Below, in pieces: positions 13,351 to 22,961 of a stretch of DNA of 64,000 nucleotides. Positions within the stretch are counted from its first letter, which is position 1. Each line of letters opens with the position of its first letter. Both the position numbers and the translations under genes were made by a program. Location of the stretch: the NCBI GenBank assembly GCA_963170055.1, contig CAUJGJ010000037.1, positions 359,401 to 423,400 on the forward strand. The letters are read 5' to 3'. Below the pieces are notes generated by a model. That model was not told the DNA's origin, searched no databases, and was given only the letters and a program-made list of their open reading frames with translations. Source of the stretch: Halisarca cf. caerulea (taxonomy: Eukaryota > Porifera > Demospongiae > Chondrillida > Halisarcidae).

Positions 13351-13557
13351 ATGGCGGGAGTAGAAGCTAGTCTTTGCGACGCAGAATATTTTGGACGGAT
13401 ACGTATACGAGGCGGGGCAATCGTTTGGATTTAAGGAGATCGTGCTCCAAAGAATGAATGCGATCATATTATCAATGGGAGCGCTACCAACATCTTTCGG
13501 GAAGTCCGTTATTTTTGACCTGCTTTCCTTTGCTCCACCCAGAAACGCTGTGTATGC
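13351..13557 (+). pseudogene. RecQ-like helicase N-terminal fragment, frame broken
   Basis: After an ATG at 13351 one frame soon stops. A second frame from 13391 reads FGFKEIVLQRMNAIILSMGA and then LPTSFGKSVIFDLLSF. This matches the layout of RecQ-type helicases (FGFKE-x-Q-x-x-AI, then the Walker A motif LPTGFGKS), with Ser replacing the Gly of TGFGKS. The frame runs straight into the GT microsatellite at 13558. It is the second RecQ-like fragment in the window and looks like debris of a multicopy family. Confidence 0.55.
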
Positions 13558-13611
13558 GCGCGCGCGCGTGTGTGTGTGCGTGTATGTGTGTACGTACTCT
13601 GTGTGTGTGTG

Positions 13612-13705
<94 letters not shown>

Positions 13706-13790
13706 CGTGTGTGTGTGTGTGTGTGAGTGTATGTGTGTGTGGTGTGTGTGTGTGTTAATGTGTGTGTGCGTGTGTGTATGTGTACTGTAT
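13558..13790. repeat. (GT)n microsatellite, interrupted
   Basis: GT dinucleotides with CG, AT and single-base interruptions over about 230 bp. Confidence 0.95.
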
Positions 13791-13799
13791 TAGAATCAA

Positions 13800-14430
13800 C
13801 AGATGTTGACCAGACTAATGTACCAGCTCTATCTTTTTAGTTTGACAATGTCAGTTTTGCTTTAACATGTTTTTCAAAAAGTACGTGTGCCTTTTTACTT
13901 TTATTTCAATTGTATTATTTCAGAATAATAATGATTGTACCCTATAAAATAAAGGGAGAAGATGTTCAAGAAGTATGAGAAGATTTTGTGGATTTTTGAG
14001 GATGATTAAGAAGAAGAGATGTATTTTGACGATGTGGAGGATTGCCAGCTGCCCCAACTATTGAACCCCTCTCGCAATTCGCGAACTTTATGGGGTCAGC
14101 CGGTAGAACTTCCTTCTCTCGGCCCTGCCAGAGCCGAACAGAATAGCTGCACCGCTTGTTTCACCCACAGCCTGCAGCATCTATTCTATCGGGAACTCTG
14201 TGTCCTGGGTATTTAAACCCCATATCAGACTTTCCTTATTGCCGTATGCATGATTATATTTTGATTTAATGTAACTTTTGGCAATAATGGTGGTGTCTCT
14301 CTTTATTACATGTCACAGCTTCTTGAGTCAGAGTCAGAGTCTTGCACTATTCATATGGTGCTCGGACGAATGTCTGATCCAAATATTTTAAATCACACAA
14401 AATGCCAAAATGGTCGGACAATTTCAACAC
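13800..14430. other. No gene recognised
   Basis: Low-complexity AT-rich sequence, then a short open frame at 14019-14216 (plus, 65 codons) with no recognisable family. Probably intergenic. Confidence 0.3.
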
Positions 14431-14431
14431 T

Positions 14432-14434
<3 letters not shown>

Positions 14435-14509
<75 letters not shown>

Positions 14510-14557
14510 ATGTGTATGTGTGTGCGTGTGTATGTGTGTGTGTGTATGTGTGTGTGT

Positions 14558-14624
<67 letters not shown>

Positions 14625-14655
14625 ATGTGTGTGTGTGTGTGTGTATGAGTGTGCA
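14435..14655. repeat. (GT)n microsatellite
   Basis: Two long GT runs joined by CATGTGTATG-type interruptions. All open frames here are repeat artefacts. Confidence 0.95.
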
Positions 14656-14943
14656 TGTACACATGTATATTGCAACAGTCTTCTGTGTTTGGGCTTCTTT
14701 TTCTAGTACACAAAACACACTGAAAAAGACAAGTATAATTGATTAGTTATTATTTAATGACACGGAGATTTACGTAAGACAAACAAATAAGTAAGATAAA
14801 TGCTGAGACAAGTACAATGGTACATAAAGCATCTAATGACAATAGCCTATATTAGTACAGTATACTCAGAGCAAACATATATAGATAGATATAGCTGTTG
14901 CGGCAACTGTGCTGCACCTAGTAAGACCCTTGCCAAAACTAAA

Positions 14944-15124
14944 TACAGTCAAACTTGGTTAGAAAGTCACTGTTTACAACATCAACCTTTTTACAACAAC
15001 ACACATGGCAGGAACGGATTCAATGGTCTCTGTACTAAATGTCCTGGTTACAACTACAACAACTTGGCTATAACAGCACATTTTAGTGGCACCAAGGGTG
15101 TCGTTGTAAACAAGTTTGACTGTA
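14944..15124. mobile_element. MITE with TACAGTCAAACTTG ends
   Basis: The left end TACAGTCAAACTTGGTT is inverted at the right as AACAAGTTTGACTGTA. It has no coding capacity, and the terminal TA may include a TA target duplication. Confidence 0.8.
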
Positions 15125-15329
15125 CGCAAAGTCTGCAGAGTGTTACACGTTACCATAGACTCTACACAACGATCGATGGTTACATCGGGCTTCCAAACGT
15201 GAAACTAGGTATTTGGCCACATCCTGTGAGACCAAGGCATAGATATAGTTCATAATTATTGTGAATCCTGAATGCCTTCTGTCAAAAGTACAATGTAGCT
15301 CAGCAGATAACCCTATCATCTTTAATCTC

Positions 15330-16075
15330 TTAATATCCAATCCATCCGTCATGCTGCTATGAATCTACATGGTGCTGCTGGGCCATCTGGAGTTGAGGCA
15401 CAAGGTTGGAGACGCATGTGGACATCTTTAAAGACAACTTCATATGATCTTTGTAGCTCTCTTGCCAACATGGGAAAATTACTCTGTACCGAGCATATCT
15501 ATCCAGATTTTTTATCTGCTTTTGTACGTAGCGAGCAGGCTAATTCCTCTTGACAAATCACCAGGAGTACAACCCAGCCATTGGAATTGGTGAAGATTCC
15601 AGACGAATCATCTCCAAAGCCATACTAAAAATTGTTGGTAGGGATATCAGTGATCGAAGCCACTGGATGCCTTCATACATGTGCTGGTGACAGCTGCAAT
15701 GGCTGTGTAGCAGCTATTCATACAATGAATGAAGTCTTCAATAATCCGGATATGGAAGCCACCCTCTTGATAGATGCTGAGAATGCTTTCAACTCCATCA
15801 ACATGCAAACTGCTCTTGCTAACATCAACATAATTTGCCCATCAATCTACCAAGTACTTTATGACACCTATCAAGCTCCAATACAAATGTTCATTAATGG
15901 AGGCGGGGAAATTATGTCTTGTGAAGGAACCACTCAAGGTGACCCACTTGCAATGGCAATGTATGCTTTGGCCGTCACCCCATCGATCAAGATGCTCTGT
16001 TCAAAATGCCCTGATGTAACTGAAGCTTGGTTTGCAGATGATGCCACAGGTGCGCAGGCAAAATTTCTCCTCTAA
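15330..16075 (+). pseudogene. Reverse transcriptase fragment of a retroelement, frameshifted and truncated
   Basis: Positions 15359-15553 encode GAAGPSGVEAQGWRR and following residues, the conserved region before the palm in a reverse-transcriptase family common in invertebrate genomes. A frameshift follows near 15545. Positions 15632-16075 then encode the palm: LLIDAENAFNSI (motif A), GTTQGDPLAMAMYAL (motif B) and WFADDATG (motif C, FADD). The thumb and C-terminal domain are missing. The element is cut at 16075 beside a hairpin and a long CA tract. The clade was not assigned. Related C-terminal pieces lie at 18180-18560 and 19090-19960 on the other strand. Confidence 0.9.
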
Positions 16076-16082
16076 AATCATA

Positions 16083-16126
16083 CGCCTCCTTGTTGGGTGA
16101 CATCATAGTCACCCAACAATGAGGCG
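16083..16126. repeat. Hairpin at the broken end of the reverse transcriptase
   Basis: CGCCTCCTTGTTGGGTGAC at 16083-16101 is inverted at 16108-16126 with one mismatch and a 6-bp loop. It sits between the truncation of the reverse transcriptase frame and the long CA tract. Confidence 0.8.
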
Positions 16127-16149
16127 AAATTATGGCATGCCACTGCAAA

Positions 16150-16640
<491 letters not shown>

Positions 16641-17305
16641 TAACTTGTAATACCACAGCCAGCTGCCTGCAGCTAGTGCTGGCTATTGTGGTCCCTGCTG
16701 CTGGGCCCCAAAGAGGCCTAATGAAGGTGAGCCACCAGACATCAGTGAGGGATCGAGAGACCCACTGGATATGGGCCCACCTACCCCCACCATCCCTGAT
16801 GGCCTCCTAGTACATTCAGGGGTTGCCCATCTGGGAAGTTGCAAGCCTCATGAGATGGCGAGGGCTGGGCTGCTGCCGGAGAGCGGTGGCGTGTCCACCT
16901 AACTCACGAGTGCATCCTGTGCAGCCCACACCGCAACTAGCAACCATGACACCACCTGCTGATGGGCGATGCCACAGCCACCAAACAAATTAAGGAGGCA
17001 AAACAGCGGTCCCAGTCACACAAGACCACTAACTCACAGCAGCAGTGGTTCCCAGCCCTAAACTCGGTAATATCCAGGCTAAAGCACATATAGGGCACCA
17101 GCCAATGACCAGCACCCTGCTAAGAGTCTGATAAAGAAATACCCAAGTCAAACTTAATATTTCCAGTAATTGAGGCTGACAGGAATGATTATACCTGTAA
17201 GCTGCTGAGAGTCACACTGCAGCTTTCTTCCCTTTAAAAGCGCCACCTGCTGGCAACAGGCTTAAGCTCTCATAAGAGACTACTAACCAGCCACTCAAGC
17301 CAACT

Positions 17306-17306
<1 letters not shown>
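16641..17306 (+). mobile_element. Dispersed element, copy 1, flanked on both sides by CA tracts
   Basis: Starts CTTGTAATACCACAGCC, contains GGGCCCCAAAGAGGCC and CACCAGACATCAGTGAGGGA, and ends in TAAGAGACTACTAACCAG. The same words in the same order and orientation recur at 28436-28965. Both copies lie between CA tracts. No long open frame was found. It is a non-autonomous element of unknown class. Confidence 0.8.

Positions 17307-17308
<2 letters not shown>

Positions 17309-17389
<81 letters not shown>
17309..17389. repeat. (CA)n microsatellite
   Basis: CA run with one ATGTA interruption, abutting the 3' end of the dispersed element. Confidence 0.95.
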
Positions 17390-17391
<2 letters not shown>

Positions 17392-17682
17392 CTGAATGCA
17401 TGTAAAACCTGAATCAGAATATATACAGCTATATACTTGCACCTCATCTAGCTTCCAATTCTTGGAACTCAGTACTTACAAATGTTACATTTTATAAATT
17501 ATACAATGTAACACTTTAACTCCTCCATTTTATACGTTCTGAAAATGGCCAAGTGAGAATAGCTCAGTTGTATTTGTGCATTACCTATCGTGATGCATTG
17601 AGGGAACAGATTGAGGCACTGCACTTCATGTTTTATATGCATGCATTCAGCTATACATGATATACATGTTGTGTGTACATGT

Positions 17683-17719
17683 GTGTGGTGTGTGTGTGTG
17701 TGTGAGTGTGTGTGTGTGT

Positions 17720-17805
<86 letters not shown>

Positions 17806-17820
17806 ATGTGTGTGTGTGTG

Positions 17821-17903
<83 letters not shown>

Positions 17904-18065
17904 ATGCATGTGTGTGCATGTGTGTGTGTGCGTGTGTGTGTATGTGTGCATGTGTGTGTGTGTGTGTGTGTGTGTCTATGTCACTCTCTCCCTCTGTGGG
18001 TGTCACTGCACATGTGTGTGTGTGTGTGTGTGTGTCTGTGTGTGTCTGTGTGTGTGTGTGTGTGT
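17683..18065. repeat. Long (GT)n microsatellite
   Basis: About 380 bp of GT with GCAT interruptions. It is followed to about 18190 by short degenerate repeats of the type GAGAATCGGGTAT. Confidence 0.95.
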
Positions 18066-18179
18066 TGTGTGCTGTCGAGAATTGAGAATTGGGTATTAAA
18101 GGTCGAGGATCGAGAATTGTGTATCAAGGATCAAGAATCGGGTATATTGATCCTCGAGAATCAAGGATCGGGTTTCGAT

Positions 18180-18560
18180 ACCGAATTTTGTCCACTTTTG
18201 GGGCATCCTTGCACGCCGAGATCAATGTCCTCTCGGGTGGAGTATGGCTGATCTGATCAAGGCAATTGCAAATGTAAGGTGGCATCAAATCCATCTGATG
18301 ACCGTATACAGGAATCGGTTCCTCTTCTCAGCAATCAATGTGGCTAGTCTTTTGTATGTTGTATCAGCTGATCGATGGTCCAACTCCTCCTGCTGTTGAA
18401 AATACGAGTGGCTGGTGCAAATGTTCCTCCTTCAACCTCTCTAATTCTCTCATCACTTTTTCCATAGCTCTGTAGCAAGACGCTCCATCTTCTCAATTAG
18501 CAGTAATGAGCATGCCGTCTGAGTGTTTCTTCAGATAGTGGTTGCAATGTTGATCGGTTC
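18180..18560 (-). pseudogene. 3'-end fragment of the same retroelement family
   Basis: Reading the minus strand across frame breaks gives IREVEGGTFAP, YKRLATLIAEKRN and LHPRGH. These correspond to the extreme C-terminus of the reverse transcriptase family at 15330 and resemble the fragment at 19090-19960 (REVERAAFNPLVLSTT, FKRLSAMIAEKRR). Stops and shifts show it is dead. Confidence 0.55.
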
Positions 18561-18597
18561 TACATCAACATTGTGGCACACTTCAGACATAGACATA

Positions 18598-18779
18598 TAC
18601 AGTGAAACCTCTCTAAACCAAACCCTCTGTATTCTGAAAACCTCTCTAAACTGGACATGTTTTCAAGTCCTGCTCTCTATATTAGCTGTACATACAGAAC
18701 CTCTCTAATCCGGAAACCTCTCTAAACTGAACCGTTTCTTTGGTCCCAAGGGTGTTCGGTTTAGAGAAGTTACACTGTA
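18598..18779. mobile_element. MITE with TACAGTGAAACCTCTCTAAA ends
   Basis: The left end TACAGTGAAACCTCTCTAAA is inverted at the right as GGTTTAGAGAAGTTACACTG. Internal copies of AACCTCTCTAAAC repeat. This belongs to a broad group of TA-flanked short inverted-repeat elements, several more of which lie in this window. Confidence 0.85.
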
Positions 18780-19089
18780 TAAAGTTCAGCTGTAACTTGT
18801 CCCTGACTTCTGATGGTCTGACATCCTACCTAGTTTGCTCTTATAATTATAAGTTTGTCGCTTATTAATGGCGGGGCAGCCACTTTAGGATCCATTCCAA
18901 TTTCCAATTTTTCAGCGAGGCTCTACATTGAGTTATACTCATGCGTAAACTATGTATCTATTTCCATAGATATTATATAGCTAGCTAGCCCGTCAGCAAT
19001 AATTAATTAGAAACAAAGCATACGTCAATACATAGACATATTGTATATTAATCGAAAAAGGCAAGAATGAACAGTATATTGGATTAAGT

Positions 19090-19960
19090 TAAATTTGGGA
19101 TGCAGCACTGGAGATGTCCTCAGGGATCATAACTCTGGTCTTGGAAGATCTTGATCCTCGGAGGCCCATAATTCCCTGACATAGAAGGGCAAAGGAGATT
19201 CTACGATCTCAGCCAGGAGATTATGTGGTGATAAGGCAGTCTCCTTTTCTCTGCGATCATTGCACTAAGGCGTTTGAATAAAGTGATACATTCATGAGTC
19301 ATACAGTGGTGGACAAGACTAGTGGATTGAAAGCTGCTCTTTCCACTTCCCTTACACGCTGGGCATAACCTTTTTTCTCCATCTCATGTTGACAGTAAAG
19401 ACTCACAAAGGATTTCTGGCGGTAGGATGGTGCATTTGGGTGGAAAACCCAAACATCAACAATGCATCCTGACCCCTACCCCAGAAACCTGTGGCTTTAA
19501 TGTCAAGTCTTGCTTCATCTTCTCTGATGGCTGTAGCATGGTCAAGTTCTTCATCATTGAGTGGTAGCAGACCAAGTTGCTGGTGTTGGGACATACTTCG
19601 TTGAGCAGGACAGCAGTTAGGTCTTTCTCCTAGTGGTGGAGAGAAGGGTAACCTTCCTTGTGACAGACAAAGGCATGATCCCCACTCATTAACTGACCAC
19701 AACCACATTGTGCTGGAGGGTTCTGAATGTTCCATCCATATCGTAGGCAGATGGCATCTCTGAAGTCACCTTTATGCAGCATGAAACCATGATCATCGAG
19801 AGGGGTGGCAGTTACCCAACTTGAAGCCCCTTTCTCCAAAGCACAATCAAGGAGTCTTGATTGATTTGTTGAAAGCTGTTGTCGGATCTCTTCTAGCTTC
19901 TTCTCATTGTCAGTAGACTTCTGGTGTTTCACTTCAGCTAGCTAGCCCGTCATTAAACGC
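19090..19960 (-). pseudogene. C-terminal domain fragment of a reverse-transcriptase retroelement
   Basis: The minus strand encodes LDCALEKGASSWVTATPLDD, FRDAICLRYGW and a Cys/His cluster (CGCGQ...HAFVCHKEGYPSLHH). After frame changes it reads EARLDIKATGFWGRG and MEKKGYAQRVREVERAAF, and ends LRGSRSS. This is the expected order of the post-palm, zinc-binding and endonuclease-like region of the family whose palm is at 15632-16075. Several frame breaks make it a pseudogene. Confidence 0.75.
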
Positions 19961-20122
19961 ACAGGGCGGAAAGGGGACGTCCCTTCCCCTAGTCTAGCTA
20001 GACTAAGATCCGAGTAGATAGTACTTCTGAATCATTTTGAGTATTTATCATATTATATGCAATTTTAATGCTACAAGTTTGGATGCTTAAGATAATCTGT
20101 CGTGAAGAACTAGACGTATAAG

Positions 20123-22549
20123 ATGCCTGCTATGGTGGCTTGTGGACGGCGGTGGCCTATAGGCAGCGATGACTTAGTGTTTCCTGGGATAGCGTCCCTT
20201 GTGATAAGAATGATCGTGATTCTGACGCTCGTTTTCGCTCTAATAGCCTACAGAGACAGTTTCTCTTGTACAAACACCCCTGAAGTCGTATCAGTAATAT
20301 TTGCCATGTTAGCATTGGGTGTTATTATTGTCATTTTGGAAGTTCTCGTTGTGGTGTTTAGCGCCAGGGGAAGCATTGTGAACTCTAAACCAAGATGGCC
20401 AGTCGTGTACCTTCTCTACATCAGAATGGGCCTGTTCTGTTTGGAAACTGTATTGACTATTGTCGGAACGGCGTTTGCTTTCGCAGACGAAGTGACTTCA
20501 GCCAACATCAACATCCCAGAGTGTTCTAATCTTAGTGGACCCTTTACCGCCCTTCGCGTTCTCATGGTCTTGCTGTGCTTGGTACTGATTGGAATAGTAA
20601 TTGGCATTCTTCTTTATGTGGATCCTTGTCGTGTATACAGGAGTAAAGACCACTATGATCCTCGCTTTACCGATGAGTCGATATTCTCACCTCAGCAGGG
20701 CACAATCCGGATCCCCGATGCACCTCGAGACCTTTGGCAAAACCACCACAAGACCAGCCATGCCTTTTGGGAGAAAGCCTTTAGATTTTTATTCTGTGCT
20801 TGCAACTCAAAAATAGAGCATCGTTCCTACTACAGTGAACTTGCATCTCTTTTTAGTAGAGGTTTCTGTGATGTCAATGTGGTACCATCAGATATTGCAG
20901 CATTATTTATACTACTGCAGAGGCATCAGCTAGCTGAAGAAAGGAATCGTAGATTATATTGGCAAGACATGGATGAGGATGTGATTCGAAAACTACTTCC
21001 CAAATTTTCCGATTCAACAGAGTATTTTTGTAAACCTGTAGATTTAGGCAAGAAAGAAGATTTTGAAACCTTTGAAGCAGCTAAATACTACATCAAGTAT
21101 GCAAATGCTACATACACTTGGTTGGGGTATTTGTATTTTGGTGAATCTTGCAGCTGTTGTAAACTGTGTTTGCGTGTCCTGAAAGAAGGGTGTTGCTTTC
21201 AGAGAAGGCGGGAGTACATCCACAGGGACAACTGCTGTAACTGTGCCCTCCATGGCTTCACTGGCTTGGTAGGTGACTTGCTGGAAGATGACATTATCTA
21301 CTTTTCCCTGGAAAATGGGATTTGTCAAGTTCCATTTTACGTTGTATTTGATCGTGAAAGGCGAGCAGTTGTTGTAGCAATTCGAGGGACCCTTTCCATG
21401 AGTGATGTTGTGACCGATCTATTTAGTTATGCAGAACCCATTCTTATTTCCAGCTCAACTGAGGGAAAAGCCCATTTTGCACACAAGGGTATGCTTCAGA
21501 CTGCTATGTGGGTTAAGGAACGTCTTTATGTTGAGCGAATTCTGGAACGCGCCTTCAGTTTAGAACCAGACTACAACTTTATACTAACTGGAGTGTCTTT
21601 GGGTGGAGGTTGTGCTGCTTTACTTAGCCTGCTGTTAAAAGAGGACTACCCAGGACTGAAATGCTACACTTACGGAACACCCGGTACATTGTTGGATATC
21701 AACGGGGCAATGTACACTCAATCCTTCATTACTGCAATAGCAGTTGGTAAAGACTTCATTGGTCGTCTCAGTGTGTACACTGCATACCTGCTTAAACATG
21801 ACCTCCTGAAACTGGCATTCATCTATGACAAACCAAAATTCCAAATTTTGCTTGAAGGAATGGTGGAAACTCTTTCTAGATGCATAGGGAAAGAATACTC
21901 ATTTCCAGTCAAGTCTGTAGATACTCCCGTAGGTGTCGGACAGAGTGAAGTTGAAACAGGCACCATATCTGATGCTGAATTGAATGACAGGCTTAATGTG
22001 AAGAATATGCCCCACCCTCCAGCAGTGTCACCATCATTCTACCCACAAGCTGACACGCCTACATCACTCGGTAGTAATCTGCTTCACCCACCTGCCTCTG
22101 CTGCAAGCTGTCAGCGTGCCAGTACACTCAACTCAACAGTCAACACACCTGATCATGATGTCCAGGAGGAGAGATTCACTGGAATTGAGGTACAAGTACC
22201 ATGTGTGGAAGATTCAGACGAAGATGATAGAACTTCTGTGAATTCTGTGCTGGTTCCAGGCTGTGAGGAAGAGTCTGCTTTTGGTTCCAGTCTTAGACAT
22301 GAGTTTACAAGCATCTTTCAGCATCGTGTTCCTCTATTCCCTCCTGGGAAGATAATCCATCTTCGTGAAGTACGACAACCCGGACAGTGCTTTCTTTCAA
22401 AGAGACGTTTTGAAGCTCACTGGGTGAATAATGAGAGCTTTCAGAGGATCATTGCTCATCCAGACATGCTCCGAGATCACCTCCCCACTACAATTGACAG
22501 TGCCATGCAGTGTGTGTGGGAAGAACAAGCCGCTACTCATTCTTTATGA
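20123..22549 (+). CDS. DAGL: Diacylglycerol lipase (DAGL alpha/beta type), copy 1, intronless
   Basis: An sn-1-specific diacylglycerol lipase hydrolyses diacylglycerol to 2-monoacylglycerol, such as the endocannabinoid 2-AG, at the plasma membrane. The single 808-codon frame starts MPAMVACGRRWPIGSDDLVF, matching the DAGL N-terminus (RRWxxGSDDLV). Four hydrophobic segments fall in residues ~24-165. A class-3 lipase domain follows from ~400, including VVAIRGT. The nucleophile elbow is GVSLG with Ser492; the second DAGL copy and the usual family motif have His where Val491 stands. The other presumed catalytic residues are Asp544 (VGKD) and His746 (KIIHL). A Ser/Pro/Asp-rich loop lies between ~600 and 720. 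Length is between vertebrate DAGLB and DAGLA. There are no introns, unlike the neighbouring genes. The stop is 412 bp before the next copy. A C-terminal HPDMLRDHLP motif ends the fold. Confidence 0.96.
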   Translation: MPAMVACGRRWPIGSDDLVFPGIASLVIRMIVILTLVFALIAYRDSFSCTNTPEVVSVIFAMLALGVIIVILEVLVVVFSARGSIVNSKPRWPVVYLLYIRMGLFCLETVLTIVGTAFAFADEVTSANINIPECSNLSGPFTALRVLMVLLCLVLIGIVIGILLYVDPCRVYRSKDHYDPRFTDESIFSPQQGTIRIPDAPRDLWQNHHKTSHAFWEKAFRFLFCACNSKIEHRSYYSELASLFSRGFCDVNVVPSDIAALFILLQRHQLAEERNRRLYWQDMDEDVIRKLLPKFSDSTEYFCKPVDLGKKEDFETFEAAKYYIKYANATYTWLGYLYFGESCSCCKLCLRVLKEGCCFQRRREYIHRDNCCNCALHGFTGLVGDLLEDDIIYFSLENGICQVPFYVVFDRERRAVVVAIRGTLSMSDVVTDLFSYAEPILISSSTEGKAHFAHKGMLQTAMWVKERLYVERILERAFSLEPDYNFILTGVSLGGGCAALLSLLLKEDYPGLKCYTYGTPGTLLDINGAMYTQSFITAIAVGKDFIGRLSVYTAYLLKHDLLKLAFIYDKPKFQILLEGMVETLSRCIGKEYSFPVKSVDTPVGVGQSEVETGTISDAELNDRLNVKNMPHPPAVSPSFYPQADTPTSLGSNLLHPPASAASCQRASTLNSTVNTPDHDVQEERFTGIEVQVPCVEDSDEDDRTSVNSVLVPGCEEESAFGSSLRHEFTSIFQHRVPLFPPGKIIHLREVRQPGQCFLSKRRFEAHWVNNESFQRIIAHPDMLRDHLPTTIDSAMQCVWEEQAATHSL

Positions 22550-22961
22550 CCTGCCTCACAAAGCATTTCTGATTTTACATTTATTTTTGATCTAGTGAAT
22601 TATTATGCTCTGGCTGTTTTACATGTGGATTTCAGCTGTGCGTTTGTTGAGCTTGCTTGTATGTTACGTTGCCACGACAATCTTTGAATATTAATTTTGG
22701 TTGCAGTGTTGTTTCTATTACGAGTCCATAAGGTTATATACCAAATTCTATTATCCCTTCTGCCTTTGTTACCTTGATTCCCGATTCCGATCAAAGACCT
22801 CATGGGAACGGAAATGGAATTTTACTCAATTTTTGACGTATCTATAGTATGATTTGAACGACGTACGAGAGGAGCTTCGCGAGTGACTGATAGAAGGCTC
22901 AGACAAATATTGGCAGCTGAAGTAGTTTCGCGGGAGAAAAGAAGGCAAGAATCTCCCGAAG
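22550..22961. other. Spacer between the two DAGL genes
   Basis: 412 bp holding the 3' UTR of copy 1 and the promoter/5' UTR of copy 2. No canonical AATAAA or TATA box stands out. The 5' flank of copy 2 does not resemble that of copy 1. Confidence 0.4.
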
